Positions 30,218 to 39,299 of a stretch of 49,022 nucleotides of DNA are shown here, in pieces. The stretch spans positions 1-49,022 of the forward strand of contig JABXIS010000031.1 in the NCBI GenBank assembly GCA_013372975.1, in the 5' to 3' direction. The translations under genes and the position numbers were made by a program. The notes below the pieces were generated by a model. It saw only the letters and a list, made by a program, of their open reading frames with translations. It was not told the origin of the DNA and ran no database searches. How positions within the stretch are numbered: the first letter of the stretch is position 1; each line of letters begins with the position of its first letter. The DNA is from Alphaproteobacteria bacterium. GTDB lineage: Bacteria > Pseudomonadota > Alphaproteobacteria > Sphingomonadales > Kordiimonadaceae.

Positions 30218-33200
30218 CTAGTAATAGGGGCGGGTTATTGCTTGGCGCCCCATGCCCGAAAGAAAGATCAGGAAGCACATGATCCCCGACAGGATAAGCG
30301 GCCAGTTGATGTCCGGCTCAGCCGTCTCCACCTGCTCCACCTTTTTCAGTTGTTGGCCCTGCACCTGCTGTGGCAGGGGTGCAACCGCTCCGCCTTGCGG
30401 CGATGGTAGCGCCACTGCAAGCCCGAACCCGGCGGCCTTAGCGTTCACGAACGCTTCCAGCTTTTCGTTTTCAACCACCAGCTCATGGTTGGTTACAAGT
30501 TCGATCAAACGTTCCACCAATTTCTGTTGGGTGGCTTCGTCTGCGGCCCAATAGTCTTTCCTGACGGCTTCGAGCAAACGCTCCAGCATTTCAGCCTGCG
30601 CGATTGGGTTTACTTTCTCGAAGAACTCATCCATGCCCAGGTCGAACTTGTCCTTGATGTAAACCTCAGCAAATTCTTGCCACTGGTCGTCGCGCACCAG
30701 ATTGGGGTCTACCACCTGCCAGCCCCAGAAATTGGTCAGGCGGCTGGCCAGATTGGTGGCGCCCGAATAGCCCTCCTTCATCATCTCAGACACCCAGCGT
30801 TTGTTCAGGCTGCGGGTCCGCAACTCCTTGGCCAGAAACAGCGCAGCATTCTCGGCACGCGGGTTCTTGGCGTCACGCAGGTTTGAGATCACCATCTCCG
30901 GGCTTTTGCCGTCCAGATTGCGGACCGCCAGCGATATCCCGCCGAAATATTCGAACGGATCATCGCTGGAAAGCATGCCATAGATATTTGAAGACCGGGC
31001 AAACATGGCCACATCCGTGCCGGAAAGCTGCTTGCCATAAAGGTTTACGCCTTCAATTTTGGCACCCCAGCGGCCCATATCCGTGCCGAAGGCATTGCCC
31101 ATTTTGTTCATGTAATTATTGGCGATTTTGGCATCCGTTTCCCAAGTGTCGCTGGCGCGCACGGCATCATCGACACCCGAGCCATATTGCCCTGAGCTGT
31201 TGGAAAATATGCGAACGGTCGAGAAATAGTCTGCATCCTCATCGCTCATGCCTTCCCTGATCAGATCAGCCTTCACGCGCTGGCTGTTATCCCACACGGA
31301 ATTGTTGGCTTCCTTCAGTTCCGCCACTTTTTTTACCGCATCCGCAAGGCGCAGCATCACGTTGGGGAAAGCATCGCGGTAGAGGCCCGTGGCAGACAGA
31401 ACCACGTCAACCCGCGGGCGTTTCAAATCCCGCGCCTCGATGATTTCAGTGCCAACCACACGCCCGTCAGGTGACCAAACGGGCTTCACACCCATGGCAT
31501 AGAGCGCCTGGCTCTCCAGCACGCCATAGTGGCGCATGGCTTCAATCGACCAGAGGGAGAAAGCCAGCTTGTCAGGATAATGGCCGTGTTTGACGCGATA
31601 ATCCTCGATCACGCCCTCAACCAGCTCCCTGCCCTGCTCCCACGCGGCCTTGGTTGGCAGGCGCGCCGGATCAAAACCATAAAGGTTCGATCCGCTGGGC
31701 AGCGCCTCAGGGTGGCGGATCGGGTCCCCGCCCGTTTTCACGGGCACATAGCCGCCCGCGAGCCCGCGGATCAGGTTCGGCATTTCCTGAATGCCGGTGA
31801 TACCCGTAAAATACGTGCGGGCTTTCTCGATATCCGCGCGCAGGTCATCGGGCAGTTCCGCCATATCCTTGCCACCCACCACAAAATCGCGCGCCGTTTT
31901 GAAACCCGCCAGATCTTCGATCGGGGTTTCGTCGCCTGTCATGCTGTCTTCCGCGTGGTCATGGCCGGCGTGATCTGTGTGATCTGTGCCGCCATAGGCA
32001 TCATGTTCATAATCGCGGGCACGGCTGATGAATTCGCTGCCCAGCATCTGAACCACGGTGGAGGTGATCAGCTTGTCTTCCGGCAATTCACCAAAGCTAT
32101 GCAGCCCTAGCGGCTGGTTTTGGCTGGCGATATCTTCCAGATACACATGCAACTGTTCCATGAAGGCGGCGAAATCATCGTCAATCTCGGCTTCCTCTAC
32201 ACCCATGTCCTCGCAGAATTTGGCACTCAGGCACAGGGCCTTGATGGCCGCTGCTGTTTTTTCGCGCACACCGCCGTCGTCCATGGATTTATATTCATGC
32301 ATCAATTCGTGAATACGGGAACTGTCCCCCTCAAGGCCGGCTGCGGCAAAGGGTGGGGTCATATGCGCGATCACTGTGGCGCTACCGCGCCGCTTGGTTT
32401 GCATCGCTTCGCCAATATCATCAATGATGAAGGGGTAGAAAACAGGCGTGTCCCACACCGCCAGATTGCCCTGGTCATAGCGCGACAGCCCGCGTTCCTT
32501 GCCGCCCAGATATTCCTGGCTGCCATGTGTGCCCAGATGAATGATGGCGTCACTGCCCCAGAAGGTGCGGGCATAAAAATAGGCCGCCAGATAATAGTGG
32601 TTCATGGGCACATCGCCCTGATGATAGATCAGCTTGTCCTGATCCTTGTCGTCAGAGCGCGGCGGCTGGCGCATGACCAGCATATTGCCGTTCCTGATGC
32701 GCGGCAGCACAAAGTGGGGCTCGCCCGCATGCTCCACCACCATGAAGTTATCTTCGGCCTTGCCCCAGAAATCATTGATCGGCTTCGTCACATGGTCAGG
32801 CAGTGCTCTAAACCAGTTCAGATAGTCCTTCACCGGCATCAGCTCCGCCAGATCATCCTTCATCAGGCCCTCAAGTTCGTAATCCCGGTAGAAAGGGTTG
32901 AGGATACGGTCCACGGGATCCGTGAAATAGCTGCCGTCCACTGCGTCAATCGCATAGCCTTCCGCGTTCAGGCCGCCCGATATCGCGCGCAGGCTTTCTT
33001 CCACATTCAGGAAGGAAGCCCCCATATTTTTGTCACCCCACACAAACACGGTCAGCTTCTTGTCGGCATTATCCTTGGTGCCAAGGGCGGCATATTTGAG
33101 GGCCCGCGCCACCAGATGATCCATCTGATAATCAATCACCTCGGCCTTGCCTGTTTGCTCGTTTCTGGCGGCGACGATGATCGGGTCAATCACACCCGCA

Positions 33201-34153
33201 GTTTCCGGCAGCACCAGAATGAAGGGTGTCATGCCGGGCGAGATGCCCTGCGCATCTGCTTCCCACGCCGCCTGATCGCCATCAAAATATGTGAGCGCCT
33301 GCACCACGGGCACACCAAGACGCGTGAATTCTTCCTGCCGTTTGTTGGCCCAGTGGATAGACCGGAAATTCACAATCACATCAAAGATGGTGCGGCCGTC
33401 CTGCTGCAACATCGGCACATAATCGCTGACCCGCGGGCTCAGCTCAAAAAAGAAGGGCACCGCGAGCGCGCCACCAGCCTCGATGCGGCTGATGGCGGCA
33501 TCCACCACACTTGTATCCACCGCTTCGATCAGGGACCGCTGCAGCATCACGCCCACAACAGGTTTTGTGCCCAAGGCCTCACCCCGCCATGCCAGATAGC
33601 TGTCCACATCGTCAAAAATCAGTCCTTCGTATCCGGGCACGTAGATGCCCACTTCCGGGTAGATCACCGGGGCCGCCACATCACCGCCATCCCCCAGCAC
33701 CTCAAGGGCCAGATAATCCGCCATACGCCGGAAATTCACCGAGCCCCCATTGTCATAATAGTCATGCAGCGCCTGTGCCTGATCGCCCGTGATGCCCTTT
33801 GTGAGCCGGGCCTCTGCAAGCCATTTGATCGCCAACAGCTTGCCGCCATAGGCCGTGGCCGCCGGAATATATTTCTCGAACGACTGTTTGCTGCTGCGCG
33901 CGGACGCATCATCCAGCACCACCAGATCATAGTCGGCAAACCTGGCCAGCGCCGCCGGTGCATCCGCAAGCGACCGGCTCGACACCCGATCAATGGCGAT
34001 GTCATGCGCCGCCAGATACTCTTTCAGGATTTCAACTTTCGCCGGGCTGGAATGCGAGCCAGAAACATAAAGGATCTTCTGCTTCCCTTCTTCCGCAGCG
34101 GCGTGAAGGGAAAGGCATAGGGTAAGGATTAGGCCGGATATAAGGCGCAGCAT
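30218..34153 (-). CDS. Periplasmic CobN/magnesium-chelatase-H-like protein (HmuS-type)
   Basis: 1311 aa. A signal peptide (residues 1-20) and a C-terminal membrane helix (WPLILSGIMCFLIFLSG) frame a complete CobN/BchH fold: GYEGLIFDDVDSYLAWRG, KPVVGVMLQRS, GVPVVQALTYFDG, FWGSDAIIHLGTHGSQEYLGGKERGLSRYD, HGHYPDKLAFSLWSIEAMRHYGV, GLYRDAFPNVM and RTRSLNKRWVSEMMKEGYSGA. Cobalamin CobN and chlorophyll BchH are cytoplasmic; the exported, tail-anchored form with ExbB-like and DUF2149 partners is the arrangement of Bacteroidetes hmu heme-uptake operons, where HmuS is the CobN-like member thought to remove iron from heme. A His/Asp-rich stretch (near residues 713-733) may bind metal. No cobalamin genes are nearby. 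Cofactor substrate not provable here. Confidence 0.88.
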   Translation of the reverse strand: MLRLISGLILTLCLSLHAAAEEGKQKILYVSGSHSSPAKVEILKEYLAAHDIAIDRVSSRSLADAPAALARFADYDLVVLDDASARSSKQSFEKYIPAATAYGGKLLAIKWLAEARLTKGITGDQAQALHDYYDNGGSVNFRRMADYLALEVLGDGGDVAAPVIYPEVGIYVPGYEGLIFDDVDSYLAWRGEALGTKPVVGVMLQRSLIEAVDTSVVDAAISRIEAGGALAVPFFFELSPRVSDYVPMLQQDGRTIFDVIVNFRSIHWANKRQEEFTRLGVPVVQALTYFDGDQAAWEADAQGISPGMTPFILVLPETAGVIDPIIVAARNEQTGKAEVIDYQMDHLVARALKYAALGTKDNADKKLTVFVWGDKNMGASFLNVEESLRAISGGLNAEGYAIDAVDGSYFTDPVDRILNPFYRDYELEGLMKDDLAELMPVKDYLNWFRALPDHVTKPINDFWGKAEDNFMVVEHAGEPHFVLPRIRNGNMLVMRQPPRSDDKDQDKLIYHQGDVPMNHYYLAAYFYARTFWGSDAIIHLGTHGSQEYLGGKERGLSRYDQGNLAVWDTPVFYPFIIDDIGEAMQTKRRGSATVIAHMTPPFAAAGLEGDSSRIHELMHEYKSMDDGGVREKTAAAIKALCLSAKFCEDMGVEEAEIDDDFAAFMEQLHVYLEDIASQNQPLGLHSFGELPEDKLITSTVVQMLGSEFISRARDYEHDAYGGTDHTDHAGHDHAEDSMTGDETPIEDLAGFKTARDFVVGGKDMAELPDDLRADIEKARTYFTGITGIQEMPNLIRGLAGGYVPVKTGGDPIRHPEALPSGSNLYGFDPARLPTKAAWEQGRELVEGVIEDYRVKHGHYPDKLAFSLWSIEAMRHYGVLESQALYAMGVKPVWSPDGRVVGTEIIEARDLKRPRVDVVLSATGLYRDAFPNVMLRLADAVKKVAELKEANNSVWDNSQRVKADLIREGMSDEDADYFSTVRIFSNSSGQYGSGVDDAVRASDTWETDAKIANNYMNKMGNAFGTDMGRWGAKIEGVNLYGKQLSGTDVAMFARSSNIYGMLSSDDPFEYFGGISLAVRNLDGKSPEMVISNLRDAKNPRAENAALFLAKELRTRSLNKRWVSEMMKEGYSGATNLASRLTNFWGWQVVDPNLVRDDQWQEFAEVYIKDKFDLGMDEFFEKVNPIAQAEMLERLLEAVRKDYWAADEATQQKLVERLIELVTNHELVVENEKLEAFVNAKAAGFGLAVALPSPQGGAVAPLPQQVQGQQLKKVEQVETAEPDINWPLILSGIMCFLIFLSGMGRQAITRPYY

Positions 34154-34173
34154 GATGTGATCTCGCTCGATAA

Positions 34174-34527
34174 CTATTGTGGGTTGGCTTGGAGGGATGT
34201 TGTGTCGCCCGCCTCGGCGGAGGTGTCCGGCACATAAATGATGGAACCGTCCGCCATGCGGTAGGCCACACCGGCTTTCACGCCTTCGCCAGAGCCGATC
34301 TCATCGGTGCTTTTATAGGTTTCGATCTTCTCCCCCTTCTTGATGATCATCTCCATGTTTTCCTGACCCGGATTTTTGATCACCATCACATCGTCATCCA
34401 GAAACGGATTGATCGGGTTCTGGGCGATGGAAATCAGCAAGGCCGCGATCAGCACCAGGAACACATCCACCAGATTGACAACCGACAGCGCCGGATTGAT
34501 CGCCTCATCTTCATCAAGCAGCTTCAC
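34174..34527 (-). CDS. DUF2149-like small membrane protein (HmuV-like)
   Basis: 117 aa. One N-terminal transmembrane segment (VVNLVDVFLVLIAALLISIAQNP, about 15-37) is followed by a small soluble domain (NPFLDDDVMVIKNPGQENMEMIIKKGEKIE). This matches the DUF2149 type found beside MotA/TolQ/ExbB proteins and CobN-like chelatases, and resembles an ExbD/TolR half. The start is GTG 34527, set by AAGGAG 8 nt upstream, and overlaps the ExbB-like gene by 14 nt. It presumably forms an energised inner-membrane complex with the ExbB-like protein to drive the CobN-like partner or the receptor. Confidence 0.82.
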   Translation of the reverse strand: MKLLDEDEAINPALSVVNLVDVFLVLIAALLISIAQNPINPFLDDDVMVIKNPGQENMEMIIKKGEKIETYKSTDEIGSGEGVKAGVAYRMADGSIIYVPDTSAEAGDTTSLQANPQ

Positions 34528-35098
34528 GGCTCAGCTCCTTTACCCGCACTTCCTGCACGGCTTCCGCCTCAACCAGAGGGATCAGCGCCACCAGTTCCTG
34601 CGCCAGCCACTTCTTTTTGGTGCTGGCGATAAAGAAAGTGATAGAGGCAATCACTAGCCCGAAGATCACGGCGGAAAAGGCCACGATCAGATTTTCGCTG
34701 ATGCCCTGCACATCGCCGTCAGACAGGCTTTTGAGCGCCGGGCCCATGGGGATCATGGTGGCGATCAGCCCGAGCATGGGCGCCACACGGCTGACCATGC
34801 GCACGCCTTCCATTTCACCAAGGGCGGCCACATCAAGTTCGTCTTTACTGATGGTTTGTTTGGCAATTGCAAGAGCCGCGAGCGGATAACCCTTGGGGGC
34901 CAGCACACCGTCCCGCCGGGTGCCCTCTTTCAAGAGGCGCGTGAACGCCAGCTGCCCCCGCCGCCGCTGAAGCCCCTGCATCAGGAAACCACCAAGGGCG
35001 TAAAGGCTGTAGAAAAACAGGATCACCAGCAAAACAAGTACCGGGGCCATGAACAGGTCGGACACCTGATACATCAGGTCTTCAAGATTCCGTATCAC
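34514..35098 (-). CDS. MotA/TolQ/ExbB-family proton channel protein (HmuU-like)
   Basis: 194 aa. Three membrane segments: PVLVLLVILFFYSLYALGGFL near the N-terminus, then the paired TolQ/ExbB helices (VAPMLGLIATMIPMGPAL and NLIVAFSAVIFGLVIASITFFIAS) separated by the usual short loop with SENLIVAF. The start is assigned to GTG 35098, because AGGAG lies 7 nt before it; the longer open frame has no ribosome site and would add a basic non-homologous tail. First gene of the exbB-DUF2149-cobN operon, divergent from the heme-type receptor, with Fur-like sites in between. Confidence 0.87.
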   Translation of the reverse strand: MIRNLEDLMYQVSDLFMAPVLVLLVILFFYSLYALGGFLMQGLQRRRGQLAFTRLLKEGTRRDGVLAPKGYPLAALAIAKQTISKDELDVAALGEMEGVRMVSRVAPMLGLIATMIPMGPALKSLSDGDVQGISENLIVAFSAVIFGLVIASITFFIASTKKKWLAQELVALIPLVEAEAVQEVRVKELSREAA

Positions 35099-35185
35099 CT
35101 GAATACTCCTAGAAAAATGGGTTATGCGCGCCCTGAAGGCGCCGCCGATTCCCCCGATCTCTACGCTCCCTTTTTCTTTTTTGCA

Positions 35186-35204
35186 AATGATTTTAAGAAT
35201 CATT
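35186..35204. promoter_or_regulatory. Fur-box-like operator in divergent heme/iron promoter
   Basis: AATGATTTTAAGAATCATT is a 19-bp palindrome (AATGATT-5-AATCATT) close to the Fur consensus. It lies between the ExbB-like operon and the FKAP/NPDL receptor and is expected to repress both when iron is plentiful. Confidence 0.7.
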
Positions 35205-35248
35205 ATTAATTTCTTGACCCGCTTCAAGAGGAGGTCTAAACCACTTGC

Positions 35249-35260
35249 GAATCATTCTTA
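35249..35260. promoter_or_regulatory. Second partial Fur-like site
   Basis: GAATCATTCTTA repeats the GAATCATT core of the 35186-35204 site 46 bp upstream of the receptor start. Only one half is clear. Confidence 0.4.
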
Positions 35261-35294
35261 ACAATCCCAACACGGGGCTCAGGGAGATAATCCA

Positions 35295-37484
35295 ATGACA
35301 AACCGCAAGCTTGTTTCGCTTTTCGCTGCGGGCGTATCCCAACTGGCGCTATCAAGCGTTTCGGCCATGGCAAACACCGTCACGACCGACGCTTCAGCCG
35401 ACTTTTCCATGGAAACCATTGTGGTATCGGCCACGCGCACGGCTGAGAAACTTGAGGATGTGGCGGCGTCCGTTTCCGTGCTGACGCAGGCAGAGCTGGA
35501 AAAGAATCTGGCAACCGATATTCGCGACATGCTCAGGTACGAGCCCGGTGTGGAAGCCACAAACGCCGGGCGTTTTGGCCTGTCTGGCTTCAATATCCGC
35601 GGCCTTACCGGCAATCGGGTGAAAATCCTGGTGGACGGCACCGAACAATCGGAAGGCTTTGCCTCTGGTCCATGGCTCAACTCCCCGCGTAATTTTGTGG
35701 ATATCGACAGCCTGGCGCAGGTTGAAGTGCTGCGCGGGCCGGCCTCAAGCCTGTATGGCAGTGATGCGCTGGCGGGTGTGGTTTCCTTCCGCACCAAAAG
35801 CCCTTCGGCCTATCTGGATGAAAGCGGCGACGACACAGGCGGCCATGTGAAAGTGCTGTATGACAGCGTGACAAACATGTTCTCCGAAACCGCCACCATC
35901 GCCAACCGCACCGGCAAGCTTGAAACGCTATTCCAATACACCCGCCGTGACGGGCACGAGACTGAGAATTTCGGCGAAGACTATTCTGACGCCCAGGGCA
36001 ATGACCGCACCCTGCCCGACCCCTATGAGTTCGGCAGCGACAATTTCCTCGCAAAGGTTGAATATCAGGCCAGTGAAAACCACCGCCTGAAGCTGGTGGG
36101 GGAATATTTCCGCTCCAAATCCCACAGCGACCTACTGTCGCTTGAAGGGCCAACCTATAACGCCATGTTCAATTACTCGGACTATACGGGCGACGATGTT
36201 TTCACCCGCAAACATGTGGGCTTCACCCATGAATGGACGGCGGGCACAGCCCTGTTCGATACAGTTTCCTGGACACTGGATTGGCAGAAAAGTGACGCCG
36301 AAGAAGAAACCAACAACACAACTGCCGCCTTTGGCTATGGCCACCGCCTGATCGACTATCGCCACGGCGAAGAAGACTATCAGGCTTCAGCCCAGTTTGA
36401 CAAAGAAACCGGGGTTCATCATTTCACCTATGGGCTTGTGTATCAGCATGCCACACTGGAAAACCGCACAGATAAATTCTATCTGGACGGCACGCGCGAT
36501 GACGAAATCGCCCGCTACACCCCTGTGGTGAAAGGCAAGACCTTTGGTGTGTATCTGCAGGACCAGATCAGCCTTCTTGAGGGGGACCTTCTTCTTTCCC
36601 CCGGCGTGCGGTATGACTATTTCAAAGCCACACCTGAGGCAGACGATATCTACACCACCGATCTGGACAAACACACCAGCGACAAGGTGACCTTCCGCTC
36701 GGGCGTAGTTTACAAGTTCGACGATGTGGTTTCCGCGTTCGGCCAGTTCAGCCAGGGTTTCAAGGCCCCGGAACTGATCCAGCTTTACCGGCAGGATACA
36801 AGCTCGGCCTACCGCGGCTATATCACCCTTTCGAACCCTGATCTGAAACCGGAAAGCAGCAACTCGTTCGAATTGGGCCTCCGGGCTGGCGGCAAGCTTG
36901 GCAGCTTCGAGCTTGTGGGCTTCCATTCATCCTACGACGATTTTATTGAACAGACGATTGACCGCACATCCGGCATCAGCGTGTATCAATATACCAACTA
37001 TGCAGAAGCCACCATCAAGGGCATCGAAGCCCGTGCAGCCATCTGGCTGGATCAGGCGCTTGGTGCGCCCAAAGGCCTCGCCTTCCAGGCCGCTTTTGCT
37101 TATGCCAAGGGCGACACCACCGAAGGCGATGTGAAAACACCAATCGATTCCGTGGCGCCAACCAAAGCCGTATTGGGCCTTACCTATGATGCGCCGAACG
37201 AACGTTGGGGCATGGGTGTGAACACCACAATCGTGGGCGGCAAGGATACCGACCGCATGAGCGATGCTGAAGGCTTTGCGCCAGACGGCTACACCACCAT
37301 CGACATCACAGGCTATATAAATTTCACAGACCAGCTTTCCCTGCGGGCGGGGCTCTTTAACCTGACAAACCAGGAATATTGGCTGTGGGAAGATGCGCGC
37401 GGCTACGCGGCCAACACAAGTTATCTGGATCGTTTCACCCAACCGGGCAGGAATGCTTCCATAAGCCTGCAATATCGCTTCTAG
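35295..37484 (+). CDS. TonB-dependent heme/hemoprotein-type receptor (HmuR-like)
   Basis: 729 aa. A signal peptide (cleaved near AMA, residue 26) is followed by the TonB-box region METIVVSATRT, a plug domain (VSVLTQAELEKN, FNIRGLTGNRVKILVDGT, VEVLRGPASSLYGSDALAGVVSF) and a barrel ending in RF. The heme-receptor signature FxAP...NPxL is present as FKAPEL and SNPDLKPE, and length fits the hemoglobin/heme receptor group. Iron-type regulation is suggested by the Fur-like sites upstream. It should bind heme or a hemoprotein outside and pass the tetrapyrrole to the periplasm, where the CobN-like protein encoded divergently could act. Another metal chelate is possible. Confidence 0.9.
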   Translation: MTNRKLVSLFAAGVSQLALSSVSAMANTVTTDASADFSMETIVVSATRTAEKLEDVAASVSVLTQAELEKNLATDIRDMLRYEPGVEATNAGRFGLSGFNIRGLTGNRVKILVDGTEQSEGFASGPWLNSPRNFVDIDSLAQVEVLRGPASSLYGSDALAGVVSFRTKSPSAYLDESGDDTGGHVKVLYDSVTNMFSETATIANRTGKLETLFQYTRRDGHETENFGEDYSDAQGNDRTLPDPYEFGSDNFLAKVEYQASENHRLKLVGEYFRSKSHSDLLSLEGPTYNAMFNYSDYTGDDVFTRKHVGFTHEWTAGTALFDTVSWTLDWQKSDAEEETNNTTAAFGYGHRLIDYRHGEEDYQASAQFDKETGVHHFTYGLVYQHATLENRTDKFYLDGTRDDEIARYTPVVKGKTFGVYLQDQISLLEGDLLLSPGVRYDYFKATPEADDIYTTDLDKHTSDKVTFRSGVVYKFDDVVSAFGQFSQGFKAPELIQLYRQDTSSAYRGYITLSNPDLKPESSNSFELGLRAGGKLGSFELVGFHSSYDDFIEQTIDRTSGISVYQYTNYAEATIKGIEARAAIWLDQALGAPKGLAFQAAFAYAKGDTTEGDVKTPIDSVAPTKAVLGLTYDAPNERWGMGVNTTIVGGKDTDRMSDAEGFAPDGYTTIDITGYINFTDQLSLRAGLFNLTNQEYWLWEDARGYAANTSYLDRFTQPGRNASISLQYRF

Positions 37485-37556
37485 AATGATGTAAAGCCTG
37501 ACCTTTATGGCATAGCATGGCCTGGCTTTCATAGGCGCGGCCGATCAGTCGGATGC

Positions 37557-39272
37557 CTAGTTTAGAAGAACATTTGCAATTGCCATATCATCGGTTGTTA
37601 TACCCACGATGAGCAGAGAGCTATCAGGGCCGGTTTCGATCAGGACACCGGCCTCGGTATCGTTGGACGCCGCCATCAACGCAGCCATGTCGGCAAACGG
37701 AGTTTCAAGATTGGCAAAAGAAAGCTCATCCTGTTGCAGATCAAAATCGGATATCACATCATTTCCGTGATCCACACCGAAGGTGAATAAATCTGCACCG
37801 TCACCGCCTTCAAGAGTATCGTCGCCTGGTGTAGCACCAAGTGTATCGTCGCCAGCCGCTCCAGACACAAGGTCATTGCCGCCTCCGGCATACAAAACAT
37901 CATTCCCGTCGCCACCGTCGAGGGCATCACTGCCCAAGCCGCCGAACAACTGGTCATCTCCGGCTCCACCTTGAATAGTGTCCGCGCCATCGCCCTTACC
38001 ACCAAAAATGGTATCCTGCCCATCAAGGCCTTGCAGAATATCATCTCCCCGACCGCCTCCAAGGGCGTCTCCGGCAGATGCCCCCACTACAGTATCCTGC
38101 CCATCACCTGCCCAGAGAGTGTTCATCAGATCATCGCCAGTCATTGCCTCCCCGGGATCATATAAGGCATTCTCGTTGCCATCATTCCAATTCCCGGCAA
38201 TCAGCACATCATCGCCGGCGCCGCCAAACAATGTATTTGCACCAGCCAAGCTGTTTCCACCAGCTGCACCCCCGACCAGAATGTCATTACCCGCGCCGCC
38301 GCCCAGAATATCATTCCCTGCACCGCCAAAGAATACGTCTGCACCCAGATCACCCTCTCCAGCCCATAGCTGGTCGGCACCTGCGCCACCAAGGAGAGTA
38401 TCATTGCCCGCGCCGCCGCTCAGAACATTATCAAGGATGTTGCCAGTTATGCGGTCATTTCCGGCGCCGCCATGCGCTTTCTCAATCCAGCTTTTGTCAG
38501 TGATCAGCACTGTTTCGGTAACATCGGAATCGAGCCATTGGCTTGTCGTGAAAAAACCAACAACCGTCCCTACATCTTGTGATGTGCCTGGTGTAAGATC
38601 GATCACAACGCCTTTGGCAGCTTCATCCACGATCCGAATAACGTCGATGCCGCCGCCATCGAATAGCGTTTCATGATATGTCTGAGACGTATCAAAAACA
38701 TAGATATTGGCCGACGACGAGGCGGCCTGATCACTGCCATAAATATATTGAAGCGCCTTGATGTCGATCTCCTGCAGGCCAGTTGGCCGCGGATCGAGGA
38801 AAACATAGTCCGCCATCGCTGACTGATTAACCGTTGGCATCATCACTGTATATTCAACACCGCGCAGGCCTTCTTCCAAAAGGCCCGAGGGGTGGCTCAA
38901 CCCTAGCGCATGCAACAATTCGTGCAAAACCAGGGCCTTGGGCATGTCATTGTCCAGAAACTCGACTGTCGACCCTTCTTCCCACGGATAAAGTGCGTAA
39001 CCGGAGGAACCCAGATCGCCATTGACCGCGATTTGCAGGGCTGCAGAATCTCCTACTTCCGTGAATTCAATATTCGCGACACGTTCGATATCGGCAAAGG
39101 CATCCAGCACATATTGTTTCATCTGGTCAGACATCGCCCCCCAACCCACGTCAGCGAAGGAGAAAGAGATACGAGTGATGCCATCCTCGTCTGGCGCCCA
39201 GCGCGTACCGTACACCAGTGAAGCAACCTGATCATCATCATTGGGTGCGACGATATCAATCACATCAAACAT
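37557..39272 (-). CDS. RTX metzincin metalloprotease, serralysin-like
   Basis: 571 aa. The zinc site HELLHALGLSH (residues 117-127) and a Met-turn-like YTVMMPTV (about 141-148) mark a metzincin of the serralysin (M10) group. From about residue 268 there are roughly a dozen calcium-binding nonapeptide repeats (GGAGNDTLLGGAGADQL, GGDGNDVLYAGGGNDLVSG) and an acidic hydrophobic C-terminus (VLLN), the pattern of type I secretion substrates. There is no N-terminal signal peptide and no ABC/MFP exporter in the window. ATG 39272 follows GAGGGAAA; the upstream in-frame codon is TTG. It follows the sulfatase gene by 27 nt. A secreted protease of extracellular-matrix proteins would fit the neighbourhood, but the substrate is unknown. 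Confidence 0.88.
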   Translation of the reverse strand: MFDVIDIVAPNDDDQVASLVYGTRWAPDEDGITRISFSFADVGWGAMSDQMKQYVLDAFADIERVANIEFTEVGDSAALQIAVNGDLGSSGYALYPWEEGSTVEFLDNDMPKALVLHELLHALGLSHPSGLLEEGLRGVEYTVMMPTVNQSAMADYVFLDPRPTGLQEIDIKALQYIYGSDQAASSSANIYVFDTSQTYHETLFDGGGIDVIRIVDEAAKGVVIDLTPGTSQDVGTVVGFFTTSQWLDSDVTETVLITDKSWIEKAHGGAGNDRITGNILDNVLSGGAGNDTLLGGAGADQLWAGEGDLGADVFFGGAGNDILGGGAGNDILVGGAAGGNSLAGANTLFGGAGDDVLIAGNWNDGNENALYDPGEAMTGDDLMNTLWAGDGQDTVVGASAGDALGGGRGDDILQGLDGQDTIFGGKGDGADTIQGGAGDDQLFGGLGSDALDGGDGNDVLYAGGGNDLVSGAAGDDTLGATPGDDTLEGGDGADLFTFGVDHGNDVISDFDLQQDELSFANLETPFADMAALMAASNDTEAGVLIETGPDSSLLIVGITTDDMAIANVLLN

Positions 39273-39299
39273 GACAAAACTTTCCCTCAAACTTCGGTG

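Noticed and set aside
32120-34120. Long plus-strand open frame of 666 codons opposite the CobN-like gene
   Set aside because: It is the exact antisense of a well-supported coding gene, has His/Arg-rich composition, no ribosome site and no family motif.
30218-34153. Cobalamin (cobaltochelatase) biosynthesis
   Set aside because: The protein is exported and tail-anchored, has no CobS/CobT or other cob genes nearby, and sits in an iron-type operon.
37790-38460. Regularly repeated sequence that could be mistaken for a CRISPR or satellite array
   Set aside because: The periodicity is 27 nt in the protease reading frame and encodes RTX nonapeptides; units are not identical and there are no spacers.
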